Source of the DNA: Xanthomonas sp. CFBP 8443
Lineage (GTDB): Bacteria; Pseudomonadota; Gammaproteobacteria; Xanthomonadales; Xanthomonadaceae
NCBI RefSeq assembly: GCF_025666195.1
Contig: NZ_CP102592.1
Span: 2,356,001-2,420,000, forward strand
Reading direction: 5' to 3'
Length of the DNA: 64,000 nucleotides
The position numbers and the translations under genes were made by a program. This document shows, piece after piece, positions 54,540 to 62,462 of the stretch (positions within the stretch are counted from its first letter, which is position 1; each line of letters starts with the position of its first letter). Below the pieces are notes generated by a model, which was not told the DNA's origin, searched no databases, and saw only the letters and a program-made list of their open reading frames with translations.

Positions 54540-54566
54540 TTAGCGGCGCAGATGTCACAAAGTTGA
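54540..54566 (-). promoter_or_regulatory. sigma-28-type promoter of receptor B
   Basis: Minus strand TCAA, 15 bases, GCCGCTAA; 30 bases upstream of the start at 54509. Confidence 0.65.
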
Positions 54567-54627
54567 GACATGCGCCGTCGCGGTCCTGAACGCACGGACC
54601 TAGCCATCACCGGGCAATGCATTGCGC

Positions 54628-54657
54628 AAAAAAAATCCCCGGCGCGAGGCCGGGGAT
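54628..54657 (-). terminator. intrinsic terminator after receptor C
   Basis: On the minus strand ATCCCCGGC, loop, GCCGGGGAT followed by eight T. It sits 33 bases after the receptor C stop. Confidence 0.92.
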
Positions 54658-54690
54658 CGGGAAGTGCCGGAAGCTGCCGTGGCCGGCGCC

Positions 54691-57078
54691 TCAGAACTCC
54701 TGCCAGTCCGAATCGGCCAGGGCCGGCTCGGACTTCTTGCTGCGCGCGGCCGGAGCCGGCTTGCTCGATGCCACCGCGACCGGCTTTTTCGCCGCCGGGC
54801 GGATCGGATGCACCTGCGCCGGCGCCTGCTTGGCCACCGGTGCGCTGAGCGCAGACTGCTCCAGGCGGAAGATCGAGACCGCCTCGGTCAGCTGTCCTGC
54901 CTGCTCTTCCATCGAGCGCGCCGCCGCGGTGGCTTCTTCCACCAGCGCGGCGTTCTGCTGGGTGGTTTCGTCCATCTGGGTGACGGTCTGGTTGACCTGC
55001 TCGATGCCGGCCGACTGTTCCTGCGAGGCCGCGGCGATTTCGCTCATGATGTCGGTGACGCGCTGCACCGAGGACACGATCTCCTGCATGGTCTGGCCCG
55101 CCTGGCGCACCAGCGCCGAGCCGTTGGCGACCTGGCCGACCGACGCATCGATCAGGCCCTTGATCTCCTTGGCGGCGTTGGCCGAGCGCTGGGCGAGGGT
55201 GCGCACCTCGCTGGCGACCACCGCGAAGCCGCGGCCCTGCTCGCCGGCACGCGCCGCTTCCACGGCAGCATTCAAGGCCAGGATGTTGGTCTGGAAGGCG
55301 ATGCCGTCGATCACGCTGATGATGTCGGCGATCTTCTTCGAGGAGGTCTCGATGCCGCTCATCGTGGTCACCACCTTGCCGACCACCTCGCCGCCCTGCG
55401 AGGCGACGGCGGCGGCGCCGACCGCGAGCTGGTTGGCCTGGCGTGCGTGTTCGGCGTTCTGCTTGACCGTGGAGGTCAGCTCCTCCATCGACGCGGCGGT
55501 CTCTTCCAGGTTGGCGGCCTGCTGCTCGGTGCGCCGCGACAGGTCGTCGTTGCCGGCGGCGATTTCGCCGGCGGCGGCATTGATCGAGACTGCGGCGGTC
55601 TGGATGCGGCCGACGATGCCGGCCAGTTGCTCGGCGGTGGCGTTGGCGTCGTCGCGCATGGTCGCGAACACGCCGTGGAACTCGCCGTGCATGCGCGCGG
55701 TCAGGTCGCCTTGCGACAGCGCGGTCAGCAGCTTGGAGACTTCGCCGATGCTGTCGCCGTTGGCCTGCAACAGGCCGTTGAGCTGCTGCGCCAGCTGCAG
55801 GAAGAAGCCCTGCTTGCCGTCGGTGGCCACGCGGCCGGACAGGTCGCCGTCGGCGGCGGCCTGCACGATCCTGGCCACTTCCTCTTCGACCTGGGCCTCG
55901 ACGGTGCGGTCGCGCGATTCGCAGACGAACCCGACATGGCTGCCGTGCGCGTCGCGGATGCTGGAGATGATCTGCGCGATGCGCGCATGGCCGTACGCCA
56001 TCTCGCGTTCGGCGGTGCCCTGTTTCTCGATCGCGGCCACGGTGCGGGTGTCGATCAGATTGCCGTGCTCCAGCACCGTCAGCGAGGAGCCGACCAGCGG
56101 CATGCTCGAGTCGAAGGCGGGGGCGACGTTGTGGATCTCGTCGGCGTACTTGTCGACGATGCCCTGCATCGACGGGTTCGCGTAGACGATGTTGTAGTCC
56201 AGGTCGGCGATGAACATGCCGGTGGAGGAGTTGTCCAGCGCGGTGCGGATGCGCAGGTTCTCGGCGGCCACCGCCGCGTCGCGCTCGGTGCGCTCGCGCA
56301 GGTCCTGCTGCATGCGCTTGAGCGCCTGCATCAGTTCGCCGATCTCGTCCTGGCCGCTGGCGTCGATATGGCCATCGAGTTTGCCGCTGGCGACTTCGGT
56401 GGCGACCTTGACCGCACTGCCCACGTTGTTACGCAGCATGCGCCCGAACAGCCAGGCCATGCCGACCGCACCGGCGATGCCGATCAACAGGCACACCACC
56501 AGTGTGGCCGATGCCTTGGTGTAGGTGCTGGTGGCAGCCTTCGCGGCGGCCTCGGCCTGGAGATTGTTCTGCGCGATCAATGCGATCACGTCGTCCACGA
56601 CCTTGTTGTGCAGGGTCCGGGTCTCGCCGGTGAAGGTGTCGATCGCATCGTCACCCAGGTCCAGCTGCACCATCTCGTCGACGGACTTGTAGGAGGCCAG
56701 CGCCTTCTTCCAGTCGGCGACGGTGCGCTCGTAGATCTTCCGTTCCTGGGGGGTGCTGATCATCGCTGGATACTTGGCGATGATCTCGTCCATCTGCTTG
56801 TTCAGCACGACCTTGCGCGTTTCCGCTTCCTTCTTGACCGTGTCGCTGCTGCGAATCAGGCTCTGGTAGGCCGCGCTGCGGTACTCGCCCAGGATGCCGC
56901 GGATGTCCCCGCCGGCGCGGACGCTGGGTATGGTCCGGTTGGAGAGGGTGTTGGTGACGGCATCGAGCGAATTCAGGCCCGAATACGCGGCCAGCCCCTG
57001 AATGACCATCAATGCCAGCACCAGGCCGAATGCCAGCATCAGCTTCGGCATCAGGTTCAGATTCTTTATCCACTGCAT
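54691..57078 (-). CDS. methyl-accepting chemotaxis protein C (4HB-HAMP-PAS)
   Basis: The 795-residue product has TM1 ([20 protein letters not shown]) and a four-helix-bundle sensor (to about residue 185). TM2 is [27 protein letters not shown] domain ([22 protein letters not shown]) and a PAS domain (about 295-400, [19 protein letters not shown]) follow. Then come HAMP-like units, the signalling domain, and C-terminal DWQEF. It thus combines a periplasmic and a cytoplasmic sensor. No good sigma-28 site is seen directly upstream; a terminator separates it from the gene before it. Confidence 0.95.
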   Translation of the reverse strand: MQWIKNLNLMPKLMLAFGLVLALMVIQGLAAYSGLNSLDAVTNTLSNRTIPSVRAGGDIRGILGEYRSAAYQSLIRSSDTVKKEAETRKVVLNKQMDEIIAKYPAMISTPQERKIYERTVADWKKALASYKSVDEMVQLDLGDDAIDTFTGETRTLHNKVVDDVIALIAQNNLQAEAAAKAATSTYTKASATLVVCLLIGIAGAVGMAWLFGRMLRNNVGSAVKVATEVASGKLDGHIDASGQDEIGELMQALKRMQQDLRERTERDAAVAAENLRIRTALDNSSTGMFIADLDYNIVYANPSMQGIVDKYADEIHNVAPAFDSSMPLVGSSLTVLEHGNLIDTRTVAAIEKQGTAEREMAYGHARIAQIISSIRDAHGSHVGFVCESRDRTVEAQVEEEVARIVQAAADGDLSGRVATDGKQGFFLQLAQQLNGLLQANGDSIGEVSKLLTALSQGDLTARMHGEFHGVFATMRDDANATAEQLAGIVGRIQTAAVSINAAAGEIAAGNDDLSRRTEQQAANLEETAASMEELTSTVKQNAEHARQANQLAVGAAAVASQGGEVVGKVVTTMSGIETSSKKIADIISVIDGIAFQTNILALNAAVEAARAGEQGRGFAVVASEVRTLAQRSANAAKEIKGLIDASVGQVANGSALVRQAGQTMQEIVSSVQRVTDIMSEIAAASQEQSAGIEQVNQTVTQMDETTQQNAALVEEATAAARSMEEQAGQLTEAVSIFRLEQSALSAPVAKQAPAQVHPIRPAAKKPVAVASSKPAPAARSKKSEPALADSDWQEF

Positions 57079-57123
57079 GAACGCATTTCCCCTTGGTTCG
57101 ACGACGGCGGCGAATCACCAGAA

Positions 57124-57175
57124 AAACAAAAGCGCCGCCATGCCGAAGCGCATGGGCTCCGGCGTGGCGACGCTT
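57124..57175 (-). terminator. intrinsic terminator after the secreted OB-like gene
   Basis: On the minus strand a hairpin with arms near 57157-57174 and 57129-57145 (AAGCGTCGCCACGCCG against CGGCATGGCGGCGCTT) is followed by TTGTTTTTC. Confidence 0.75.
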
Positions 57176-57179
57176 CGTC

Positions 57180-57560
57180 TTACTTGATCGTGGCCAGCTT
57201 CAGGCTGGACGGCGCGCTGACCTGGATCTCGGCGCGCGAGCTGTCGCGTTCGATCTTGCCGATCACGCACACGTCCTTGCCTTCCAGGCTCTCCGGCGCG
57301 AAGCCGAACTTGCCGCGGTCGGCGCCGGCGATGCGCGCGGAGAAGGTGTGGCGCGGGAACATGCCGCCCATGTACAGGAAGGTCGGCTCGCCTTCGGAGT
57401 TCTGCGCGTACTTGGCCTTTTCGACCTTGCCGCAGACCATGCCGTCCTTGCCGACGAAGCGCGACGCCATCTCCGGCGGGATCATCTGCTGCGATTGGGC
57501 GAAGGCGCTCGGGCTGGCGGCAAGCAGCAGGACCAGCAGCAGGGGGAAGTTCGGCTTCAT
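57180..57560 (-). CDS. secreted small protein, possible OB fold, in the sigma-28 regulon
   Basis: The 126-residue product has a clear signal peptide (FPLLLVLLLAASPSAFAQ). The mature part is all-beta in character (MVCGKVEKAKYAQNSEGEPTFLYMGG; GKDVCVIGKIERDSSRAEIQV) with two Cys that could pair. The pattern of G-V/I-strand-loop resembles small periplasmic OB-fold proteins that bind nucleic acid or sugars, but I cannot name a family. It lies between cheW and receptor C, with its own sigma-28-like promoter and terminator, so it is controlled with the chemotaxis genes. Confidence 0.75.
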   Translation of the reverse strand: MKPNFPLLLVLLLAASPSAFAQSQQMIPPEMASRFVGKDGMVCGKVEKAKYAQNSEGEPTFLYMGGMFPRHTFSARIAGADRGKFGFAPESLEGKDVCVIGKIERDSSRAEIQVSAPSSLKLATIK

Positions 57561-57624
57561 GGGGGACAACTCCTTTAGGGTGGGCAAATGGGTCGGCCCG
57601 GTGCTGCGTCGGGCCACGTATCAG

Positions 57625-57651
57625 CTATCGGCGTGGTAACGACGAACTTGA
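57625..57651 (-). promoter_or_regulatory. sigma-28-type promoter of the secreted OB-like gene
   Basis: Minus strand TCAA, 15 bases, GCCGATAG; 64 bases upstream of the ATG at 57560. Confidence 0.7.
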
Positions 57652-57683
57652 TCGTTGCAAGTGATAAGCAGTTCGCATTTCCG

Positions 57684-57712
57684 AAAAAAAACCCGCCGGT
57701 GAGCGGCGGGTC
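57684..57712 (-). terminator. intrinsic terminator after cheW
   Basis: Minus strand ACCCGCCG, GCTCAC-type loop, CGGCGGGT followed by a run of eight T, 31 bases after the cheW stop. Confidence 0.92.
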
Positions 57713-57743
57713 AGGGAAGTGCGTGCAGTGCGGCGGCGGAGGC

Positions 57744-58235
57744 TCAGGCGGCTTCGTCGACGTGCGCCTGCTGGCTCAGGTCGGCGCTGTCCAGCAGCGT
57801 CTCGATGTCCAGCAGGATCAGCATCTTGTCGTCCTGGGTGCCGATGCCGGAGATGAAGCGGGTGTCCACCGCGGCGCCGAACTCGGGCGTCGGCCGGATC
57901 TGCTCCTCGTTCAGCGGGATCACGTCGGAGACGCTGTCCACGACGATGCCGACCACGCGGTCCTCGACATTGAGCACGATCATCACGGTGAAGGCGTCGT
58001 AGCGCGCTTCCTTCAGGCGCAGCTTCAGGCGCAGGTCGATCACCGGCACGATGGTGCCGCGCAGGTTGATCACGCCCTTGATGTATTCCGGAGCGTCCGG
58101 CACCCGGGTGACCGAGTCGTAACCGCGGATTTCCTGCACTTTCAGGATATCGACGCCGTAGTGCTCTTCGCCGAGGGTGAAGCTGAGGAATTCGCCGCCG
58201 GTGGCACCGGAGGCGGAGGTGTTCTTGTCGTTCAT
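57744..58235 (-). CDS. cheW: chemotaxis coupling protein CheW
   Basis: The 163-residue product has the CheW core: FLSFTLGEEHYGVDILKVQEIRGY, the VINLRGTIVPVIDLR motif, and VGIVVDSVSDVI. It bridges receptors and CheA. It is monocistronic, with a sigma-28-like promoter upstream and a strong terminator downstream. CheA must be elsewhere in the genome. Confidence 0.95.
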   Translation of the reverse strand: MNDKNTSASGATGGEFLSFTLGEEHYGVDILKVQEIRGYDSVTRVPDAPEYIKGVINLRGTIVPVIDLRLKLRLKEARYDAFTVMIVLNVEDRVVGIVVDSVSDVIPLNEEQIRPTPEFGAAVDTRFISGIGTQDDKMLILLDIETLLDSADLSQQAHVDEAA

Positions 58236-58301
58236 CGTGTGCTCCTGGTGCGCACGGAATTGCGGAGGGATGGCGGGAAGCGGAAATGCGGCTCTTGCAC
58301 T

Positions 58302-58328
58302 AGATCGGCGTGGCGGGGCGGAACTTTA
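58302..58328 (-). promoter_or_regulatory. sigma-28-type promoter of cheW
   Basis: Minus strand TAAA (part of CTAAAGTT), 15 bases, GCCGATCT. The -35 is consensus; 66 bases upstream of the ATG at 58235. Confidence 0.7.
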
Positions 58329-58380
58329 GTGGTGCTGCAACCGGCCCGACGGCCTGGGTGTTCGATGCGGACGACATGGC

Positions 58381-58452
58381 CTGTAGGAGCGGCTGCAGCC
58401 GCGACCGAGCCTTACCGGTACTGTCCGGTCGCGGCTGAAGCCGCTCCTACAG
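58381..58452. repeat. REPIN-like inverted pair of REP palindromes
   Basis: CTGTAGGAGCGGCTGCAGCC and its near-complement face each other (58381-58407 and 58426-58452) around an 18-base centre, forming a long hairpin between ycgR and cheW. It is the same family as the arrays at 1-533 and 10020-10300. Confidence 0.88.
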
Positions 58453-58491
58453 GGGGTGCCGGGTGCGGTCAGGGCGAGGTCGAAGCGCTCC

Positions 58492-59274
58492 TCAGGACAG
58501 CACGCCGCTCTTGCGGGCGCTGCGCTGGCGTTCGATGCGGAAGATGTAGCGCTGGATCGCCGCATCGGCGCCGCGCGGCAGGTCGGCGAAGCGCAGTCCC
58601 ACCCGCAGCGTGTCCTGGCCGTTGGCCAGCTTGTGCGGATGCATGTTGCACACCTGCAGGGTCAGCGGGATCGCATCGGCGTCGGGCAGTTGCAGCACGC
58701 AGTGCGGGTAGCTCTGCTGGCTCTGCGGCAATGGCTGGCCGGGCAACAGCGCCACCGCCACGCCACCGGCGCTGATGTCGATGATCCGCAGCACCAGCTC
58801 GGCCGGCGGGCTGGCATCGTTCAGCCGCAGGACGCACATCGGCGATTCGGTGATCGGCGTCTCCAGGCGGAAATGCTCGCGGCGCTGCAGGTAGTACAGC
58901 GCGTCGGGCAACGGCGCGCGGAAGCCGGAAACCTCGTCGCTGCGGACCAGTTCCAGGTCGGCGATGCGGAAGCGCAGGCGGACCTTGTCCAGCTGCGCGA
59001 AACACAGCAGGTACTCGGCCTGCTCGGTCAGGCGGTTGTTGGCTTCGTTGACGCTCAGGTCCAGCAGCAAGGAGTGCTCGTCCACTTCCAGCAACGCGGT
59101 CGAGAACGCGTGGTCGCGGCCGCCCGGATGCGCGCTGACCTGCGAGCGCTGGTTGATCAGCGATTGCAGCAACTGCCGGATCTGCCGCGCGTTGGTCAGC
59201 AGGAAGCGGTCGTCCTGTTCCGTCGCCTCGTGCGGAGACGGCGTGGTGGAGTCGCTGGGAATGCCTTCGGCCAT
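58492..59274 (-). CDS. ycgR: YcgR-type flagellar brake protein with PilZ domain
   Basis: The 260-residue product starts ATG 59274 ([10 protein letters not shown]). The N-terminal YcgR domain (about 20-125) is followed by a PilZ domain. The c-di-GMP-binding residues are in [10 protein letters not shown] (Arg131, Arg132, Arg136) and IDISAGG (Asp166, Ser168, Gly171). YcgR bound to c-di-GMP slows flagellar rotation and biases its direction. It links the c-di-GMP enzymes nearby to motility. A sigma-28-like promoter lies within the end of the receptor D gene. Confidence 0.92.
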   Translation of the reverse strand: MAEGIPSDSTTPSPHEATEQDDRFLLTNARQIRQLLQSLINQRSQVSAHPGGRDHAFSTALLEVDEHSLLLDLSVNEANNRLTEQAEYLLCFAQLDKVRLRFRIADLELVRSDEVSGFRAPLPDALYYLQRREHFRLETPITESPMCVLRLNDASPPAELVLRIIDISAGGVAVALLPGQPLPQSQQSYPHCVLQLPDADAIPLTLQVCNMHPHKLANGQDTLRVGLRFADLPRGADAAIQRYIFRIERQRSARKSGVLS

Positions 59275-59335
59275 AGTGGGCAATGAGGAGGATGGAATGG
59301 GATGGAACGATGCGTTTTCGCCCCGTCCCACGATC

Positions 59336-59362
59336 CTATCGGCCGTGTCCGGCTTTTTTGTA
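59336..59362 (-). promoter_or_regulatory. sigma-28-type promoter of ycgR
   Basis: Minus strand TACA, 15 bases, GCCGATAG. It overlaps the last codons of receptor D and lies 61 bases before the ycgR ATG. Confidence 0.68.
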
Positions 59363-61543
59363 GCCTGGATGTAATGTGGCGACGTTGCCGCCCGCGCCGC
59401 CCTGCGGATGCCGCTCCAGGGTGAACGAGGCGACCGCCCGCGCCAGCTCGCCGGCCTGGCCTTCCATCGTGCGGGCGTTGGCGGTGGCTTCCTCGACCAG
59501 GGCCGCGTTCTGCTGGGTGGCCTCGTCCATCTGGGTCACGGTCTGGTTGACCTGCTCGATGCCGGCGGACTGCTCCTGCGAGGCGGCGGAGATCTCGCCC
59601 ATGATGTCGGTGACGCGCTGCACCGAGGACACGATCTCCTGCATGGTGCGGCCGGCCTGGTCGACCAGCGCCGAGCCTTCGGCGACACGGCCGACCGACT
59701 CGTCGATCAGGCCCTTGATTTCCTTGGCCGCGCCGGCCGAGCGCTGGGCCAGGGTGCGTACCTCGCTGGCGACGACTGCGAAGCCGCGGCCCTGTTCGCC
59801 GGCACGCGCCGCTTCCACCGCGGCGTTGAGCGCCAGGATATTGGTCTGGAAGGCGATGCCGTCGATCACGCTGATGATGTCGGCGATCTTCTTCGACGAG
59901 GTTTCGATGCCGCTCATCGTGGTCACCACCTGGGCGACCACCTGACCGCCCTGCGAGGCGACAGCCGCCGCGCCGACCGCCAGCTGGTTGGCCTGGCGCG
60001 CATGTTCGGCGTTCTGCTTCACGGTGGAGGTCAGTTCCTCCATCGAGGCGGCGGTCTCTTCCAGGCTGGCGGCCTGTTGTTCGGTGCGGCGCGACAGGTC
60101 GTCGTTGCCGGCGGCGATCTCGCCGGCGGCGGTATTGATCGCATCCGAGGCGCCCTGGATCTGGCGCACGATCGTCGCCAGTTGTTCGGCGGTGGTGTTG
60201 GCGTGTTCCTTCATGCCGGCGTAGACGCCCTGCAGGTCGGCGTCGATGCGGGTGGACAGGTTGCCCTCGGCCAGCGCCTGCAGCATGTGCTGGATATGCG
60301 CCAGGCCGGAGGAACTGGCTTCCAGCAAGGCATTGATCTGTTCGGCCAGCAGCAACAGGAAGCCGTGCTTGTCGTCCAGGCGCACGCGGCCGTCGAGGTC
60401 GCCGGCGACCGCACTGCGCACGATGCCGGCGATTTCCTCTTCCACCGCCACTTCGGCGGTGCGGTCGGCCCATTCCACGACGAAGCCGAGGCGGTTGCCG
60501 TCGCCGTCGAGCACCGGGTTGACGATCAGGCGCATGGTGCGCCCGCCCACCCGGATCTGCGCGGTGTGGGTCTGCTGCAATGACGCCAGCAGCTTGGCCT
60601 GGTGCTCGGGCCGTTTGTGGAAGATGTCGATGTTGCGCGTCAGCAGGTCGTTGGCATCGAAACTGGGAAGATCGCGGCGCAGGTCGTCCTGCGCGGCCAG
60701 CAGCATGCGCGACAGCGGCTTGTTGACGTAGACGATGTTGCGCTCGGCATCGGCGATCATCACGTTGGCGGTGACGTTCTCCAGCGCGCTGCGGATGCGC
60801 AGGTTCTCGCGCTGGGCCTCCACGTCCTGTTCGCGGCTGCTCAGCAGCTGCTCGCTGGCCACCACCAGGGTATGGGCGATCGAGCCTTCCGGCAGGGTCA
60901 GGCCGCGGATCGAGGCCGGCAGCGGTTGCTGGCGGGCGATGGCGCGCGCCAGCAGCGACAGGTCGCGCGGGTCGTGGCCGACGTCCAGCAGTTGCCTGCG
61001 CATCTGCACGGCCATCGCCACCAGGACGCCGGCTTCGGCCACCACATAGCCCGCGTGCATGGCCAGGATGTTGATCCCTGTGCCGGCCGCGAACGCACGC
61101 AGCGGCAGGCCGCGATGCTGCAGCCAGAAGAACAGCAGGTGGTGGACGGCGATGGCCGCGGAGGCGACCACGATCGGCCGCCAGTCGCGGTAGTACAGCA
61201 GCAAGGCGATCAGCACGATCACGCCGAAATGGACCTCGGTCATGCCGCCGGCCTGCTGGATCAGCACCGCCGCCAGCACCATCAAGCCCAGCGCCACGGT
61301 GCAGCGGCTCAGCAACGTGCCGGGGTAGAGCTTCACCTGCAGGGCGATGACCGCCAGGGTCGGCAGCGTCACCGCCAGCCACGGCGTCCATACGCCCTGG
61401 CGCCAGGCGACGGCCAGGCTGACGATGCCGACGAACGCGGCCACCGCCAGGAACAGCCGGTCGGCCTCCGCGGCCAGTTTTTGCAGATACACGTAGCGCT
61501 CGTTGCCTACGAGGAAGCTTCCCTGGGTGTTCGATGCGCTCAT
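59336..61543 (-). CDS. methyl-accepting chemotaxis protein D (six-helix membrane sensor plus PAS)
   Basis: The 735-residue product has no periplasmic domain. The first 200 residues form about six membrane helices, with a conserved-looking stretch [27 protein letters not shown] and [16 protein letters not shown] domain (about 270-385, [19 protein letters not shown]), HAMP-like units and the usual signalling domain follow. The C-terminus ([11 protein letters not shown]) has no tether pentapeptide, unlike the other receptors. The start at 61543 overlaps the upstream small membrane gene by four bases. The membrane His residues could bind a metal or haem; that is inference. Confidence 0.93.
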   Translation of the reverse strand: MSASNTQGSFLVGNERYVYLQKLAAEADRLFLAVAAFVGIVSLAVAWRQGVWTPWLAVTLPTLAVIALQVKLYPGTLLSRCTVALGLMVLAAVLIQQAGGMTEVHFGVIVLIALLLYYRDWRPIVVASAAIAVHHLLFFWLQHRGLPLRAFAAGTGINILAMHAGYVVAEAGVLVAMAVQMRRQLLDVGHDPRDLSLLARAIARQQPLPASIRGLTLPEGSIAHTLVVASEQLLSSREQDVEAQRENLRIRSALENVTANVMIADAERNIVYVNKPLSRMLLAAQDDLRRDLPSFDANDLLTRNIDIFHKRPEHQAKLLASLQQTHTAQIRVGGRTMRLIVNPVLDGDGNRLGFVVEWADRTAEVAVEEEIAGIVRSAVAGDLDGRVRLDDKHGFLLLLAEQINALLEASSSGLAHIQHMLQALAEGNLSTRIDADLQGVYAGMKEHANTTAEQLATIVRQIQGASDAINTAAGEIAAGNDDLSRRTEQQAASLEETAASMEELTSTVKQNAEHARQANQLAVGAAAVASQGGQVVAQVVTTMSGIETSSKKIADIISVIDGIAFQTNILALNAAVEAARAGEQGRGFAVVASEVRTLAQRSAGAAKEIKGLIDESVGRVAEGSALVDQAGRTMQEIVSSVQRVTDIMGEISAASQEQSAGIEQVNQTVTQMDEATQQNAALVEEATANARTMEGQAGELARAVASFTLERHPQGGAGGNVATLHPGYKKAGHGR

Positions 61544-62040
61544 GCGGATAATTCCTTGGGGCATGCACAGTGGGTAAAGAGGACCAGCGGCGACGCATCG
61601 CCGGCCGCGAGCAGACGCGGGACCAGCGAGGCGGCGGGGATGGCGTCGCCGCAGCCTTCGATTTGCGACGGTCCGGCGTAGACCAGGCGGTCGTCGGCGC
61701 CGAACACGATCAGCGCATACGGCAAAGCCTTGGGTGCTGGCCTGTCGCTCAGGTCGATACTGAGCAGGCCGGGCGGCGCAGACGCCAGTGCGCGCGGCTT
61801 GCAGCCGCATCCGGCCACGCGCAACTGGAACGCCACGGCCTGGCCGCGCGGCGGCATGGAGGACACGAATGCCTGCAATTGCCGGCGGATATCCTCGGCG
61901 CTGGCGGTGGCCGGCGGCTTGCCGAGGAACGCCAGGCTGGCCGCCGCCCACGCCGCCCACAAGGCGAGCAACACCGCACCGACGGGGAGGGACGATGAAC
62001 GGGGAGAATTTCCTCCGGCGGTGGTGGCGTCGTCGTACAT
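61540..62040 (-). CDS. single-helix membrane protein with CxC motifs, coupled to receptor D
   Basis: The 166-residue product has one membrane helix (about residues 19-39, [21 protein letters not shown]). A domain of about 125 residues on the far side carries two Cys motifs (AGCGCKP and THCACPKE) and a lone Cys in EGCGD. The order of strands and the position of CGC recall a thioredoxin-like fold. The stop overlaps the receptor D ATG (ATGA), so the two are made together and may form a complex. I do not know the family function. Confidence 0.75.
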   Translation of the reverse strand: MYDDATTAGGNSPRSSSLPVGAVLLALWAAWAAASLAFLGKPPATASAEDIRRQLQAFVSSMPPRGQAVAFQLRVAGCGCKPRALASAPPGLLSIDLSDRPAPKALPYALIVFGADDRLVYAGPSQIEGCGDAIPAASLVPRLLAAGDASPLVLFTHCACPKELSA

Positions 62041-62084
62041 GGCATTCGGGCAGGCGATGCGCCGACATTCACCGGCTCTTCACG

Positions 62085-62111
62085 TTATCGACGGGAAGGG
62101 GTGGGGCTTTA
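62085..62111 (-). promoter_or_regulatory. sigma-28-type promoter of the CxC protein and receptor D
   Basis: Minus strand TAAA, 15 bases, GTCGATAA; -35 consensus and one mismatch in the -10. It lies 45 bases before the start at 62040. Confidence 0.75.
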
Positions 62112-62397
62112 GGATCGGTGACGCTTTCGAGGCAAATGCGTTACCTGCCTGCACATAAGCGTAAGGTAACGCGAGGAATCTCATGGCGATTAGCGACAGG
62201 GTCGAAGAGAGTCGGTCGTGCCCTGGATGTATGCATTCGATGCCGGTGCAGCGCCCAGATTTGCGCGCAGCTTGGGCGGAGCGGCAGCCTGCAGGTGCCG
62301 CTATGCGCGGGGATCTCCGATTCCATGCCGGAGGCCGTGACCGGCGTTGGCGCTATGCCATTGCGTCCGGTCCGCCCACCGCGGTTGCCGGCGTTGG

Positions 62398-62436
62398 CGA
62401 AAACGACATCGGCCGCGAAATGCTCCGCGGCCGATG
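62398..62436 (-). terminator. intrinsic terminator after receptor E
   Basis: On the minus strand CATCGGCCGCG, 8-base loop, CGCGGCCGATG followed by TCGTTTTCG, 27 bases after the receptor E stop. The rest of 62112-62397 shows no gene. Confidence 0.82.
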
Positions 62437-62462
62437 CTGGTCAGCGTACTGGCATGGCGCCG

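Noticed and set aside
62041..62462. c-di-GMP riboswitch or small RNA in the gap between receptor E and the CxC gene
   Set aside because: No GEMM-type conserved core could be recognised; the gap is explained by a terminator and a sigma-28-type promoter.
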